A stretch of 64,000 bases of DNA from Thiobacillus sp. (GTDB lineage: Bacteria; Pseudomonadota; Gammaproteobacteria; Burkholderiales; Thiobacillaceae), in assembly GCF_030696885.1 (NCBI RefSeq), contig NZ_JAUYRI010000024.1:62001-126000 (forward strand), written 5' to 3'. Under the pieces are notes generated by a model. The model had not been told where the DNA came from, did no database searches, and worked only from the letters and a program-made list of their open reading frames with translations. A program made the position numbers and the translations under genes. Shown here one piece after another: positions 1-10,734 of this stretch; the stretch's first letter is position 1, and each line of letters opens with the position of its first letter.

Positions 1-512
1 AGATAATGCGGCGACATGGTGCGCAGCTTGCCGCCGAACAGCATCGACATCATCAGCGTCTCGGCAAGGTCGTCGAGGTGTTGCGCCAGCGCGATGACGT
101 TGCAGCCCTGCTCGCGTGCGACGCGATACAGGATGCCGCGCCGCATGCGCGAACAATAGGCGCAGTAGGAATCGGAATCCTTGGTCAGCGTCTTTTGCGC
201 GTCTTCAAGGATGGGCTGCGACTCCAGAAAATAGGGGACGCCAAGCCCGGCCATGTAAGCCTTGAGCGGCGACGGATCGTATTGGTCGGATTGCGGGTCG
301 ACGGTGGCTGCCAAGAGTTCGAACTTCACCGGCGCCTTCTGCTGCAGGTGATGCAGCGTATGCAGCAGCGACAGCGAATCCTTGCCGCCCGACAGTCCCA
401 GCAGGATGCGGTCGCCGCTGCGGATCATGCGGTAGTCGCCGATCGCGCGCCCGGCGGCGGTGGCCAGCGAACGGGCGGGCTTGACCCAACCGCTGGGGAG
501 GTCGGGACTCAT
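1..512 (-). CDS. ttcA: tRNA 2-thiocytidine(32) synthetase TtcA, partial (C-terminus off the left edge)
   Basis: Reading the minus strand from the ATG at 512 gives about 170 residues of a PP-loop ATPase. The ATP-binding SGGKDS motif lies at residues 41-46, and a CAYC pair (Cys117 and Cys120) fits the Fe-S/catalytic cysteines of TtcA, which thiolates C32 of some tRNAs in the cytoplasm. An AQHLDDLAETL segment follows, also typical of the family. TtcA proteins are usually around 300 residues, so a bit more than half is visible. The start codon overlaps the msbA stop as ATGA, so the two genes are probably translationally coupled. The identification rests on these motifs and the family is well characterised. 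Confidence 0.88.
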   Translation of the reverse strand, partial: MSPDLPSGWVKPARSLATAAGRAIGDYRMIRSGDRILLGLSGGKDSLSLLHTLHHLQQKAPVKFELLAATVDPQSDQYDPSPLKAYMAGLGVPYFLESQPILEDAQKTLTKDSDSYCAYCSRMRRGILYRVAREQGCNVIALAQHLDDLAETLMMSMLFGGKLRTMSPHY

Positions 513-2251
513 GCAGAAAACTGCAGCGCGTGCAGCTGCGCGTAGCGGCCTTTTCTGGCGATCAGTTCGGCGTGGCTACCGATCTCGACGATGCGGCCGC
601 CTTCGAGCACCACGATGCGGTGGGCGCGTTCGATGGTGGACAGTCGATGCGCGACGACCAGCGTGGTGCGGTTCTCCATCAGCGTTTCGAGCGCGGCTTG
701 CACGTGGCGCTCGGATTCGTTGTCGAGCGCCGAGGTGGCTTCGTCGAGGATCAACAGCGGCGCGTTTTTTAGAATTGCGCGGGCAATCGCAATGCGTTGA
801 CGCTGGCCGCCGGACAGTCGCATGCCGTTCTCGCCGATCAGGGTTTGCAGGCCGTCGGGCAGCGCCTGGATGAACTCCCAGGCGTGCGCCGCGACGCAGG
901 CGGCGCGGATTTCTTCCGCGGTGGCGTCGCGTCGGGTGCCGTAGGCGATGTTGTGCGCCAGCGTGTCGTTGAACAGCACCACGTCCTGCGACACCAGCGC
1001 AATGTGGCCGCGCAGATTCTGCAGGCGCAGGTCGCGGATGTCGATGCCGTCGAGGGTGATCGTGCCGTCGTCGGGGTCGTAGAAACGCGGCACCAGATTG
1101 GCCAGCGTGGTCTTGCCCGAGCCCGAAGCGCCGACCAGCGCCACGGTTTCGCCGGGCGCGATGTCGAGCGTGATGCCGTCGAGCGCCGGGGTGGTCTTGC
1201 CGGGGTAGGTCAGGCTCACGCCGTGCAGTGTCAGGCGTCCCTCGACCCGGTCGAGGCTGCGGGTGCCGCTGTCGCGTTCAGCGTCCTGGTCGAGCAGCGT
1301 GAAAATGGTTTCGGCCGCGGCGAGGCCGCGCTGCAGCTGGTCGTTGACGGCGGTGAGCCGTTTCAGTGGCGCGAACAGAAGCAGCATGGCCATGAAGAAG
1401 GCAACGAAGCCGCCCACGGTCGTGGTGTTCGCGCTGGCCTGGCCGGCAGCGATGTAGACGATGATCGCCAGCGCCACCGCCGCGATGAACTGGATCACCG
1501 GCTCGTACACCGCGTTGGCGGCGACGCGCTTCATTTCAAACACGCGCGCCAGATTCGCGGCGTGGCGGAAGCGCGTCTGCTCGTAGTCCTCGCCGCCGTA
1601 CAGCTTGACGACGCGGTGTCCACCCACGGCCTCGTCGACCACCTGGGTGAGGTCGCCAATATTTTGTTGCGCCTTGCGCGACAGGCCGCGCAGGCGCGTG
1701 CTGGCCATGCGGACGATCCACAGAGTCAGCGGCACCATCGCGAACACGATCAGCGTCAGCTGCCAGTTCAGCCACAGCAGGTAGCCCAAGAGCCCCAGCA
1801 CCGTGACCGTGTCGCGCACCAGCGTGGTGAGCGAACTGGTGGCCGACTGCGTGACCTGGGTGACATTGAACGCCAGATGCGCAATCAGCTGCCCGCTCGG
1901 GTTCTGGTCGAAGTAGCGCGTCGGCAGCGTCATCAGCTTGTCGAACATCGCGGCGCGCAGGTCCATCACCAGCCGGCTGCCGACCCACGCCATGCAATAG
2001 GTGCTGACGAAGCTGGTGATGCCGCGCACCAGGAACAGCGCCAGCAGCAGGATCGGAATCCAGCGGATGAAGTCGGGGTCCTTGGCGACGAAGCCCTGGT
2101 CCAGCAGCGGCTTGAACAGCGCGGGCAGCATCGGCTCGGTGGCAGCGGTGAGCACCAGCGCGACCAGCGACAGCGCGAACATGCGCCAGTAGGGCTTCAC
2201 ATAGCCCAGCAGGCGCAGGTAGAGGGCACGGCTGTCCGGTGTCGGCGTCAC
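509..2251 (-). CDS. msbA: Lipid A export ABC transporter MsbA
   Basis: A 580-residue fused ABC exporter that flips lipid A-core across the inner membrane using ATP. The N-terminal half (about 1-330) carries six hydrophobic segments. The C-terminal half has Walker A GASGSGKTT near residue 370, the signature LSGGQRQR, Walker B LLILDEATSALD and an H-loop histidine in VVAHRLST. The open frame runs further upstream, but I place the start at the GTG at 2251. It overlaps the mgtE stop as GTGA and gives the usual MsbA length (about 580), and everything upstream in this frame is mgtE read out of frame. Confidence 0.93.
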   Translation of the reverse strand: MTPTPDSRALYLRLLGYVKPYWRMFALSLVALVLTAATEPMLPALFKPLLDQGFVAKDPDFIRWIPILLLALFLVRGITSFVSTYCMAWVGSRLVMDLRAAMFDKLMTLPTRYFDQNPSGQLIAHLAFNVTQVTQSATSSLTTLVRDTVTVLGLLGYLLWLNWQLTLIVFAMVPLTLWIVRMASTRLRGLSRKAQQNIGDLTQVVDEAVGGHRVVKLYGGEDYEQTRFRHAANLARVFEMKRVAANAVYEPVIQFIAAVALAIIVYIAAGQASANTTTVGGFVAFFMAMLLLFAPLKRLTAVNDQLQRGLAAAETIFTLLDQDAERDSGTRSLDRVEGRLTLHGVSLTYPGKTTPALDGITLDIAPGETVALVGASGSGKTTLANLVPRFYDPDDGTITLDGIDIRDLRLQNLRGHIALVSQDVVLFNDTLAHNIAYGTRRDATAEEIRAACVAAHAWEFIQALPDGLQTLIGENGMRLSGGQRQRIAIARAILKNAPLLILDEATSALDNESERHVQAALETLMENRTTLVVAHRLSTIERAHRIVVLEGGRIVEIGSHAELIARKGRYAQLHALQFSA

Positions 2252-3690
2252 AGCAGCAGCAGGGTGGCGAGCCCGAGAAAGATGAAGAAGCCCATGCTGT
2301 CGGTGGTGAAGGTCAGCAGCACCGACGAGCCGACCGCCGGGTCGCGCTTCATGCGCTCCAGCGTCATCGGAATGAAAATGCCGGCCAGCGCGGCGACGAT
2401 CAGGTTGAGCAGCATCGCCAGCGCCATCACCCCGCCCAGCGCCATGTTGTCGTACAGCAGCCAGGCGAACACGCCGACCACCGAGCCCCACAGCAGGCCG
2501 TTGAACAGGGCGACGCCCAGCTCCTTCACGATCAGGCGGCGCGCGTTGGCCTGGGTGATCTGGCCGAGCGCGAGGCCGCGCACGATCAGCGCGATGGTCT
2601 GGTTGCCGGAGTTGCCGCCGATGCCGGCGATGATGGGCATCAGCGCCGCCAGCGCCGCCAGTTTTTCGATCGATCCTTCGAAGGCGCCGATCACACGCGA
2701 GGCGATGAAGGCCGTGGCAAGATTGATCGACAGCCACATCCAGCGGTTCTTCGCCGAACGCCACACCGTGGAGAACAGGTCTTCCTCTTCCTTCAGACCG
2801 GCCATCGACAGCATGTCGGCGTCGGCCGATTCGCGGATGTAGTCGACCACCGCGTCGACCGTGAGACGTCCGATCAGTCGCCCCTGCGCATCCACCACCG
2901 GCGCCATCACCAGGTCATAGCGTTCGAAGGCCTGCGCCGCCTCCTGCGCCTCGTCCTCCGGGTGGAACCTGACGAAATCCTCGACCATCACCGCCGCCAC
3001 CGAGGCTTCGGGGTCGGCGGTCAACAACCTTTTCAGCGGCAGCACGCCGATGATCTCGTCGATCCGGTCCACCACGAACAGCTTGTCGAGCTGGTCCGGC
3101 AGCTCGCCCAGGCGGCGCAGGTAGCGCAGCGCGACTTCGAGCGTGACATCGGCGCGGATCGTCACCATCTCGAAATCCATCAGCGCGCCCACCGTGTCCT
3201 CCGGATAGGCCAGCGCCGACTGCAGGTGCGCACGCTTTTGCGCGTCGAGACTGATGAGCAGTTCTTCGATCACGTCGCGCGGCAGGTCGGCCGCGATGTC
3301 GGCGATCTCGTCGGTGTCGAGTGATTCGGCCGCGGCCAGGAGCTCCGCCTTGTCCATGGTCTGGATCAGCGATTCGCGCACCGAGTCGGAGACTTCCAGC
3401 AGAATTTCGCCGTCGTTTTCCGCGTTGACCAGACTCCACACCAGCCGGCGTTCGTCCAGCGGCAGGGCTTCCAGGATGTAGGCGATGTCGGCCGGATGCA
3501 GGTCGTCCAGCTTGCGCTGCAACTCCGTCAGGTTCTGCTTGTGCACCAGGTTCTCGACCAGGCTCTGGCGCGGCCCGCCCTGCTTGTGGACGAGCTCCTC
3601 CACCAGCCGCATCCGGGCGAGCAGGTCCTGCACCTGCGCGAGGTGGGCTTCGAGGTTGTCCTGCGACTGAGTTTCGAGCGTATCGGTCAT
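2248..3690 (-). CDS. mgtE: Magnesium transporter MgtE
   Basis: A 480-residue MgtE-family Mg2+ channel of the inner membrane. The N-terminal acidic superhelical domain (about residues 20-140) and a CBS-domain pair (about 140-265) form the cytoplasmic Mg2+ sensor. The C-terminal part (about 300-480) has five hydrophobic segments including the GIGGNSGNQT pore motif. The ATG at 3690 is chosen because the protein then starts MTDTLETQ, as family members do; the longer open frame upstream codes for nothing recognisable. It overlaps msbA by four bases (GTGA), suggesting cotranscription. Confidence 0.93.
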   Translation of the reverse strand: MTDTLETQSQDNLEAHLAQVQDLLARMRLVEELVHKQGGPRQSLVENLVHKQNLTELQRKLDDLHPADIAYILEALPLDERRLVWSLVNAENDGEILLEVSDSVRESLIQTMDKAELLAAAESLDTDEIADIAADLPRDVIEELLISLDAQKRAHLQSALAYPEDTVGALMDFEMVTIRADVTLEVALRYLRRLGELPDQLDKLFVVDRIDEIIGVLPLKRLLTADPEASVAAVMVEDFVRFHPEDEAQEAAQAFERYDLVMAPVVDAQGRLIGRLTVDAVVDYIRESADADMLSMAGLKEEEDLFSTVWRSAKNRWMWLSINLATAFIASRVIGAFEGSIEKLAALAALMPIIAGIGGNSGNQTIALIVRGLALGQITQANARRLIVKELGVALFNGLLWGSVVGVFAWLLYDNMALGGVMALAMLLNLIVAALAGIFIPMTLERMKRDPAVGSSVLLTFTTDSMGFFIFLGLATLLLL

Positions 3691-3778
3691 GATCGGGCCG
3701 GGTGCGAACGCCCGATTGTAGCGCGTTACCGCGGTTATCCGGGTCGAACGCCGGGGTGCGCGCGGTCGGGCCGCGAGG

Positions 3779-4480
3779 TCAGCGCGGCACCTGCGCGTGA
3801 TGCATGTAGCGCAGGATGACCGCGACGCGACGCTGATAGGTGCGCGAGCCGCGGTTGTATTCGTACAGCCGCGGGTTGGGCACCATTGCGGCCATGCGGG
3901 CGGCCTGGTCGCGGCTGAGCTTGGCGGCCGAGGTCTTGTAGTAGCGGCGGGCGGCGGCTTCGGCGCCATAGATGCCGTTGCCCCACTCGATCACATTCAG
4001 ATACACCTCGAGGATGCGGCGCTTGCTCCAGGTGGATTCGATCATCAGCGTGATGATGGCTTCCTGACCCTTGCGGATGAAGCTGCGTTCGCCGGAGAGG
4101 AACAGGTTCTTGGCGAGCTGCTGGCTGATGGTGGAGCCGCCGGCGACGAGCCTGCCCTTCTTCAGATTCTTTTCGACGGCTTTCTGGATGCCTTCGACGT
4201 CGAAGCCATCGTGCTCGAGGAATTTCGCGTCTTCGGCGGCGACGATGGCGCGTTTCAGATGGGGCGAAATCTGGTCGTACGGCACCCATTTGTGACGCAG
4301 TTCGGCGTCGGGATTCTTGTCCTGCTGGCGCGCCAGCCCGGCGGCCATGAAAGCGGTCGATTTGGGATTGTGATCGATCCACCACAACACATGGGCGAAG
4401 ATCCACAGCTGATAGATCAGCACCAGCGCGATCGCCGCCGCCACGCCCTTGCCGAGCCAGCGCAATGCGGTGCGGATCAT
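3779..4480 (-). CDS. mtgA: Monofunctional biosynthetic peptidoglycan transglycosylase
   Basis: A 233-residue single-domain glycosyltransferase family 51 enzyme that polymerises lipid II into glycan strands at the periplasmic face of the inner membrane. There is one N-terminal membrane anchor (about residues 13-33). The GT51 domain follows, with the catalytic-type Glu83 in AAEDAKF, the [13 protein letters not shown] motif and the [10 protein letters not shown] segment. There is no transpeptidase domain, which separates it from bifunctional PBPs. The ATG at 4480 overlaps the aroE stop (ATGA). Length and motifs match MtgA well. Confidence 0.93.
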   Translation of the reverse strand: MIRTALRWLGKGVAAAIALVLIYQLWIFAHVLWWIDHNPKSTAFMAAGLARQQDKNPDAELRHKWVPYDQISPHLKRAIVAAEDAKFLEHDGFDVEGIQKAVEKNLKKGRLVAGGSTISQQLAKNLFLSGERSFIRKGQEAIITLMIESTWSKRRILEVYLNVIEWGNGIYGAEAAARRYYKTSAAKLSRDQAARMAAMVPNPRLYEYNRGSRTYQRRVAVILRYMHHAQVPR

Positions 4481-5274
4481 GTGCGCAAGGCCGCGATGAC
4501 CGGGGCGGTGTCGGGGCGCACGCCGCGCCACAGGGTGAACGCCTCTGCGGCCTGTTCGACCAGCATGCCCAGCCCGTCGGCGGTGGCGGCGCCGTGGCTG
4601 CGCGCGAAATCGAGGAAGGGCGTGTCGCGGCCGTACATCATGTCGTAGGCCAGCGTGTCGGCGGTGAAGACGCGCGGCGACAGCGGCGGCAATTCGCCGG
4701 CGAGACTGGCAGCGGTGGCATTGATGACAATATCGAAAGGGGCGTCCGCCGCATCGAAACTGCACGCGCGGACCCCGCGGCCGAACAGCGCGGCCAGGTC
4801 CTGTGCGCGGCTGACCGTGCGGTTGGCGATCACCACCTCGGCAGGCTGCTGGGCGAGCAGGGGCTCGATCACACCGCGTGCCGCGCCACCCGCGCCGACC
4901 AGCAGGACGCGCTTGCCTGCCAGCACGCAGCCCAGATTGCGGGTGAGGTCGGCCACCAGCCCGGCGCCATCGGTGTTGTCGCCAAAGATGCCATCAGCAT
5001 CAAAGCGCAACGTGTTGACCGCCCCGGCACGCTCGGCGCGCGAGCTCAAGCGGCCGGCCAGCCGGAAGGCCTCTTCCTTGAACGGCACGGTGACGTTGGC
5101 GCCGCGTCCGCCCGCGGTGATGAACGCGGCCACGCTGTCTGCAAAGCCGTCCTTCGGTGCGAGGATCGCCTCATACGTCATGTCCTGCACGGTCTGGCGG
5201 GCAAAAGCGGCATGAATCTGCGGGGATTTGGAGTGGGCAATCGGGTGCCCGAATACGGCGTAGCGGTCTGTCAT
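4477..5274 (-). CDS. aroE: Shikimate dehydrogenase (NADP+)
   Basis: A 265-residue AroE that reduces 3-dehydroshikimate to shikimate in aromatic amino-acid biosynthesis. The substrate serines sit in SKSP (Ser15, Ser17), the catalytic Lys66 in [11 protein letters not shown], and the catalytic Asp102 in NTDG. The NADP-binding loop VGAGGAARG is near residues 126-134, followed by the NRT motif that usually reads the NADP phosphate. The length is standard. It is the first gene of a tightly packed aroE-mtgA pair. The 92 bases upstream hold a 15-bp tandem repeat rather than an obvious promoter. Confidence 0.95.
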   Translation of the reverse strand: MTDRYAVFGHPIAHSKSPQIHAAFARQTVQDMTYEAILAPKDGFADSVAAFITAGGRGANVTVPFKEEAFRLAGRLSSRAERAGAVNTLRFDADGIFGDNTDGAGLVADLTRNLGCVLAGKRVLLVGAGGAARGVIEPLLAQQPAEVVIANRTVSRAQDLAALFGRGVRACSFDAADAPFDIVINATAASLAGELPPLSPRVFTADTLAYDMMYGRDTPFLDFARSHGAATADGLGMLVEQAAEAFTLWRGVRPDTAPVIAALRT

Positions 5275-5287
5275 GGCCGCGCTATTT

Positions 5288-5362
5288 TAATCGAGGCGAG
5301 TCTAATCGAGGCGGCTCAAACCGAGGCGGCTCCAATCGCGGCCGATCCAACTGGGGCGCATC
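5288..5362. repeat. 15-bp imperfect tandem repeat, five copies
   Basis: Five head-to-tail 15-bp units (5288-5302, 5303-5317, 5318-5332, 5333-5347, 5348-5362) with consensus YAATCGAGGCGGCTC fill the gap between the end of the rhodanese gene and the start of aroE. Copies 1-3 are the most alike and copies 4-5 have drifted. The array is a multiple of three and open in several frames, but lies outside both flanking genes. It probably arose by slippage. Confidence 0.85.
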
Positions 5363-5366
5363 TTGA

Positions 5367-5822
5367 TCAGCTTTGTGTCCACGGCAGGCCGTGGAACTTC
5401 CAGCCGTTGATTTCGTTGCGGTGGCCGGTGGTCTTGTTGAGATCGCCCTCGAAGCCTTCCAGCATGTTGTAGCAGCTGCCGCGCCCCACTTCGGCGCAGG
5501 CTGCAGCAGCCCGATGCGAACGCACGTTGGTGCGGCACATGAAAATCAACAGTGACTCCGGATCGGTGGCCTGGGCCAGCTGAGTGAAAAAATGCGGATT
5601 CTGCACCCAGCCCGGCCAGGATTGCCACTCGACATGGACTGCGCCCGGTATCACGCCATTGAGATCGATTTCCGCGCGCGAACGCACATCCACCAGGCGC
5701 GCGCCGGGGGCCAGCTGCAGCAGTTCGTGCGCCTCGTGCGGCAGGAGGGCGCCGGCATACGGCCAGGCGTGATCCTGGCTGCGCCCGTGAGCGGTATCCA
5801 GCAGCGCGGTGATGCGTCCCAT
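5367..5822 (-). CDS. Rhodanese-like domain protein (single domain)
   Basis: A 151-residue cytoplasmic protein with one rhodanese fold. VDVRSRAEIDLNGVIPGAVHVEW (around residues 44-66) is the typical CH2A-like stretch. The active-site loop CRTNVRSH places the sulfur-accepting Cys96 followed by arginines, consistent with thiosulfate or another sulfane-sulfur donor. The C-terminal YNMLEGFEGDLN is the usual helix after the active site. Such proteins are common in sulfur oxidisers, but the physiological donor and acceptor cannot be read from sequence. Its 5' end faces glnA across the NtrC/sigma-54 region. Confidence 0.85.
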   Translation of the reverse strand: MGRITALLDTAHGRSQDHAWPYAGALLPHEAHELLQLAPGARLVDVRSRAEIDLNGVIPGAVHVEWQSWPGWVQNPHFFTQLAQATDPESLLIFMCRTNVRSHRAAAACAEVGRGSCYNMLEGFEGDLNKTTGHRNEINGWKFHGLPWTQS

Positions 5823-5878
5823 GATGATTTCCTTGTAGGGCTCAGTTCAGTATATGAAAGACGCTCTCCGATGCAATC

Positions 5879-5926
5879 CGCACCAAAATAGTGCGGTAGC
5901 GGTCTCCGGCGCACGATTAAAGTGCA
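5879..5926. promoter_or_regulatory. Two NtrC-type enhancer sites upstream of glnA
   Basis: Two dyads match the NtrC consensus TGCACC-N5-GGTGCA. Site 1 is CGCACC-AAAAT-AGTGCG (5879-5895) and site 2 is CGCACG-ATTAA-AGTGCA (5910-5926). Both keep GCAC and GTGC seven bases apart. Their centres are 31 bp apart, about three helical turns. They lie about 140 and 109 bp upstream of the start predicted from the sigma-54 element at 6001-6016, close to the -140/-108 arrangement known for enterobacterial glnA. Confidence 0.75.
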
Positions 5927-6000
5927 AGCTAAAGGGCGCGCGCTGCACTATCCTGCTGCATGGGCCTTATGGCACAATGATTTGCGTCCGCATTCGTACA

Positions 6001-6016
6001 TGGCATGGTTGCTGCT
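6001..6016 (+). promoter_or_regulatory. Sigma-54 (-24/-12) promoter of glnA
   Basis: TGGCATGGTTGCTGCT differs from TGGCACG-N4-TTGCW at two positions and keeps GG (6002-6003) and GC (6014-6015) exactly 10 bp apart. The predicted transcription start is near 6027, giving about 70 bases of leader before the glnA ATG. The two NtrC-type dyads upstream support the call. Confidence 0.72.
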
Positions 6017-6096
6017 AAGTTAAGTTCATCACGGCACGCAGGCAGGTGCCGTCAATAGTTTCGTTACCCTTTTTATTCAGATCGAGGAGATTCAGC

Positions 6097-7506
6097 ATGG
6101 CCGTGGCCGATGTGCTCAAAAGAATTCAGGACGATGAAGTCAAGTTCGTCGACCTGCGCTTTACCGATACCCGTGGCAAGGAACAGCACGTTTCGATTCC
6201 CGCCCGCATTGTGACCGAAGACTGGTTTGAGGACGGCCATCCCTTCGATGGTTCTTCGATCGCCGGCTGGAAGGGCATTCAGGCATCCGACATGCTGCTC
6301 AAGGCAGATCCGGATACAGCCTACATGGATCCCTTCTTCGATGAGCCCACGCTGATCCTGACCTGCGACGTGATCGAGCCGTCCGACGGCAAGGGTTACG
6401 AGCGCGATCCGCGTTCGGTGGCGCGTCGTGCCGAGGCCTACCTGAAGTCGACCGGCATCGCCGATACCGCCTACTTCGGCCCCGAGCCCGAGTTCTTCAT
6501 TTTCGATTCCATCACCTGGCACGACGACCTGTCGGGCTGCGGCGTGAAGATCAATTCCGAGGAAGCCTCGTGGTCGTCCGCTGAAAAATTCGAGAACGGC
6601 AACACCGGTCACCGTCCCGGCGTCAAGGGCGGCTATTTCCCGGTGCCCCCGGTCGACAGCCTGCAGGACATTCGTGCCGCCATGGTGCTGGCACTGGAAG
6701 AAGCCGGCGTCCCGGTCGAAGTGTTCCACCACGAAGTGGCGACCGCCGGCCAGTGCGAAATCGGCACCATGTTCAGCACGCTGACCAAGCGCGCCGACTG
6801 GACGCAGATCCTGAAGTACATCGTGCACAACGTCGCCCACGCCTACGGCAAGACCGCGACCTTCATGCCCAAGCCCATCGTTGGCGACAACGGCTCCGGC
6901 ATGCACGTTCACATGTCCTTGTGGAAAGACGGCAAGAACCTGTTCGCGGGCAACGGCTACGCCGGACTGTCCGAACTGTGCCTGTACTACATTGGCGGCG
7001 TCATCAAGCATGCCAAGGCGCTGAACGCGATCACCAACCCGTCGACCAACTCGTACAAGCGTCTGGTGCCTGGTTTCGAAGCCCCGGTGATGCTGGCCTA
7101 CTCGGCCCGCAACCGTTCGGCCTCGATCCGCATCCCGATCGCCGCTTCCGAGAAGGCGCGCCGCATCGAGACCCGTTTCCCGGACCCCACTGCTAACCCG
7201 TATCTGTGCTTCGCTGCACTGATGATGGCCGGCCTCGACGGCATCCAGAACAAGATCCACCCCGGCGATCCGTCGGACAAGGATCTGTACGACCTGCCGC
7301 CGGAAGAGGACGCCAAGGTTCCGAAGGTCTGCCACAGCCTGGAAATGGCGCTGGACGAGCTCGACAAGGACCGCGAGTTCCTGACTCGTGGCGGTGTGTT
7401 CACCAACGACATGATCGACGCCTACATCGAACTGAAGATGCAGGATGTCACCAAGTTCCGCATGACCACGCACCCGGTCGAATTTGCGATGTACTACTCG
7501 CTGTAA
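6097..7506 (+). CDS. glnA: Type I glutamine synthetase
   Basis: A 469-residue GlnA that makes glutamine from glutamate, ammonia and ATP, the main entry point for ammonia. The active-site stretches [38 protein letters not shown] and the NRSASIRIP loop are all present. Tyr398 in [10 protein letters not shown] corresponds to the adenylylated Tyr397 of the enteric enzyme (numbered without Met), so GlnE-type control is likely. The ATG at 6097 is preceded by a GAGGAG ribosome site; the longer open frame upstream has no such site. Regulation is probably NtrC/sigma-54, from the sites upstream, and ntrBC lie just downstream. Confidence 0.97.
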   Translation: MAVADVLKRIQDDEVKFVDLRFTDTRGKEQHVSIPARIVTEDWFEDGHPFDGSSIAGWKGIQASDMLLKADPDTAYMDPFFDEPTLILTCDVIEPSDGKGYERDPRSVARRAEAYLKSTGIADTAYFGPEPEFFIFDSITWHDDLSGCGVKINSEEASWSSAEKFENGNTGHRPGVKGGYFPVPPVDSLQDIRAAMVLALEEAGVPVEVFHHEVATAGQCEIGTMFSTLTKRADWTQILKYIVHNVAHAYGKTATFMPKPIVGDNGSGMHVHMSLWKDGKNLFAGNGYAGLSELCLYYIGGVIKHAKALNAITNPSTNSYKRLVPGFEAPVMLAYSARNRSASIRIPIAASEKARRIETRFPDPTANPYLCFAALMMAGLDGIQNKIHPGDPSDKDLYDLPPEEDAKVPKVCHSLEMALDELDKDREFLTRGGVFTNDMIDAYIELKMQDVTKFRMTTHPVEFAMYYSL

Positions 7507-7526
7507 GGCCTGCGCAAGCAGCACAG

Positions 7527-7552
7527 AAGGGCGGCCGTCGGCCGCCCTTTTT
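7527..7552 (+). terminator. Rho-independent terminator after glnA
   Basis: A 10-bp stem (AAGGGCGGCC / GGCCGCCCTT) with a three-base loop runs straight into a short T tract (7548-7552). It lies 20 bases after the glnA stop, so most glnA transcription probably ends before the DUF4124 gene and ntrBC. Confidence 0.85.
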
Positions 7553-7622
7553 CATGGGCGGCCGACGGTCAAGATTGCCGCCCTGTGTCCGTTAAATGAG
7601 GGGTACGCTACACTCGTTGCCC

Positions 7623-8090
7623 ATGCCCATTGTCCGCCTTTCCCTTCTGCTGAGCCTGATTCTGTCTGCCCCTGCGCAGGCGGAAATCTATAAATACGTC
7701 GACGAGAACGGCCAGGTGACGTTTACCGATGTCTACAAGAAGGGCGCCCAGCGGATCGATCTTCCGGGCGCGCCGAAGCCGCTGGCGCCCGCCGGCAAGG
7801 CACCGGCCCGGGCCTCCACGCCCAGTCCCGCGAATTTCCCGCGCATCGATGCCGGCACCCAGAAGCGCCGTGACGACATCCGCCGCCAGGTGCTGCAGGA
7901 CGAAATCGACGGCGAGCGCCGCAATGCCGAAGAAGCGCGGCGTCAGCTGACGCTGGGCGAACGCCTGCAGCCGGGTGAGCGCGCCAACGACACCAGCTAT
8001 GTCAATCGGGTGAACCGGCTGCGCGCCGCGCTGCAGCAGCACGAACAGAACGTCACCGCGATCCAGCGCGAACTCGCCAACCTGCGCTAG
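7623..8090 (+). CDS. DUF4124 domain-containing exported protein
   Basis: A 155-residue protein starting with a Sec signal peptide (residues 1 to about 20, ending APAQA). The DUF4124 signature AEIYKYVDENGQVTFTD follows, then a Pro/Ala-rich linker and a C-terminal charged coiled-coil region (about 80-155). The ATG at 7623 is chosen because it puts the signal peptide at the N-terminus. DUF4124 proteins are common in beta- and gammaproteobacteria and have no settled function. A gene of this type between glnA and ntrB is a frequent betaproteobacterial arrangement. Confidence 0.82.
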   Translation: MPIVRLSLLLSLILSAPAQAEIYKYVDENGQVTFTDVYKKGAQRIDLPGAPKPLAPAGKAPARASTPSPANFPRIDAGTQKRRDDIRRQVLQDEIDGERRNAEEARRQLTLGERLQPGERANDTSYVNRVNRLRAALQQHEQNVTAIQRELANLR

Positions 8091-8241
8091 CCTGAGTGCC
8101 TCGCAGCGCGGGGGCACTGCCTGATCGATCCGGCCGCATTCTGCCGTATGCGGGGCGCTGCGCCGGCCCGCCCGTCATCATCCGTAGCAGTCCGACACCC
8201 GCAATACGCACGCTGGCACAATCAGTGCTTCAATAGAGTGC

Positions 8242-9297
8242 ATGAGCATGTCGTCCTCCCCCCCAACCGACTTTTCCGGGCTCGATTGCCTGTCGACCGG
8301 CACCCTGGTGCTCGATGCCGAAGACGGCATCGTCTACGTCAACCCGGCGGCGGAAACCCTCTTGGGCATGTCCGGCGTGCTGCTGGTGGGCGACCACGCG
8401 GACCGCGTGTTCGAGCGCAGCCCCGAGCTCCTGGCCGCGATCCGGACCGTGCGCGATGCGCAGGAAACGGTGATCGAACATGAACTCGACGTGGTGGTGG
8501 GCGGGCATCCGCCGATCCGCCTGGGCTGCAACCTGTCGCCGCTGGAGGCGCCGCAGCTGGGCGTGCTGATCGAAATGCGCGCGGTCGATCCGCACCTGCG
8601 TATCGCCCGGCTGGAGCAGGCGCGCCTGCAGCAGGAGGCCAATCGCGAATTGCTGCGCAATCTGGCTCACGAAATCAAGAATCCGCTCGGCGGCATCCGC
8701 GGCGCCGCACAGTTGCTGGAGCACGAACTGCCGCGCGAGAGCCTGCGGGAATACACCCAGGTCATCATCAAGGAATCCGACCGCCTGCAGTCGCTGATGG
8801 AGCGCTTGCTGACGCCGCACCGAATGCCCCGTTTTGGTGCGGTCAATATTCACGAAGTACTGGAACGGGTTCGCAGCCTGATTCTGGCCGAAACGCCAAG
8901 CGTGACGCTGCGGCGCGACTATGACATCAGCCTGCCCGAAATCCGCGCCGACGCCGAACAGCTGATCCAGGCCACGCTGAACATCGCGCGCAACGCCGTA
9001 CAAGCCATGCACGGTAACGGCGAGATCATCTTCAAGACCCGGGTCGCGCGGCAGATCACGCTGGAAAGCCGGCGCTACCGGCTGGGCCTGCGAATCGAGA
9101 TCATCGACAACGGCCCGGGCATTCCCGATGACATCCGCGAGCAGATTTTCTATCCGCTGGTCTCGGGCCGTGAAGGCGGCAGCGGACTCGGTCTCGCGGT
9201 CTCGCAAACCCTGGTTGCGCAGAACCACGGCACCATCGACTGCGAGAGCCGCCCGGGCCGCACTGTGTTTGCCATTTTTCTTCCCTTGCCCGACTGA
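8242..9297 (+). CDS. glnL: Nitrogen regulation sensor kinase NtrB
   Basis: A 351-residue soluble histidine kinase/phosphatase that controls NtrC according to nitrogen status, through PII in characterised systems. An N-terminal PAS-like region (about 10-110) is followed by the H-box LAHEIKNPLGGIRGAAQLLE with phospho-acceptor His143. The HATPase_c domain has N-box NIARNAVQAMHG, G1 DNGPGIP and G2 GREGGSGLGLAVS. There are no membrane segments, as expected for NtrB. It is eight bases upstream of ntrC. The gap between the DUF4124 gene and this start (8091-8241) shows no clear promoter to me. Confidence 0.95.
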   Translation: MSMSSSPPTDFSGLDCLSTGTLVLDAEDGIVYVNPAAETLLGMSGVLLVGDHADRVFERSPELLAAIRTVRDAQETVIEHELDVVVGGHPPIRLGCNLSPLEAPQLGVLIEMRAVDPHLRIARLEQARLQQEANRELLRNLAHEIKNPLGGIRGAAQLLEHELPRESLREYTQVIIKESDRLQSLMERLLTPHRMPRFGAVNIHEVLERVRSLILAETPSVTLRRDYDISLPEIRADAEQLIQATLNIARNAVQAMHGNGEIIFKTRVARQITLESRRYRLGLRIEIIDNGPGIPDDIREQIFYPLVSGREGGSGLGLAVSQTLVAQNHGTIDCESRPGRTVFAIFLPLPD

Positions 9298-9305
9298 ACC
9301 CCGCC

Positions 9306-10718
<1,413 letters not shown>

Positions 10719-10734
10719 TGCTGCGTGCAGCAAT

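Noticed and set aside
797-2842. 681-residue plus-strand open frame opposite msbA/mgtE
   Set aside because: It is a GC-bias shadow: the minus strand carries msbA and mgtE with all family motifs, while this frame reads as Gln/Arg/His-rich sequence without motifs.
5302-5628. Longer coding interpretation of the 15-bp repeat region
   Set aside because: The frames through the repeats are shadows of the rhodanese gene and carry no motif; the repeats are intergenic.
5970-5986. TGGCAC...TTGC element as a sigma-54 promoter of glnA
   Set aside because: GG and GC are 11 bp apart instead of 10, so the better-spaced element at 6001-6016 is preferred.
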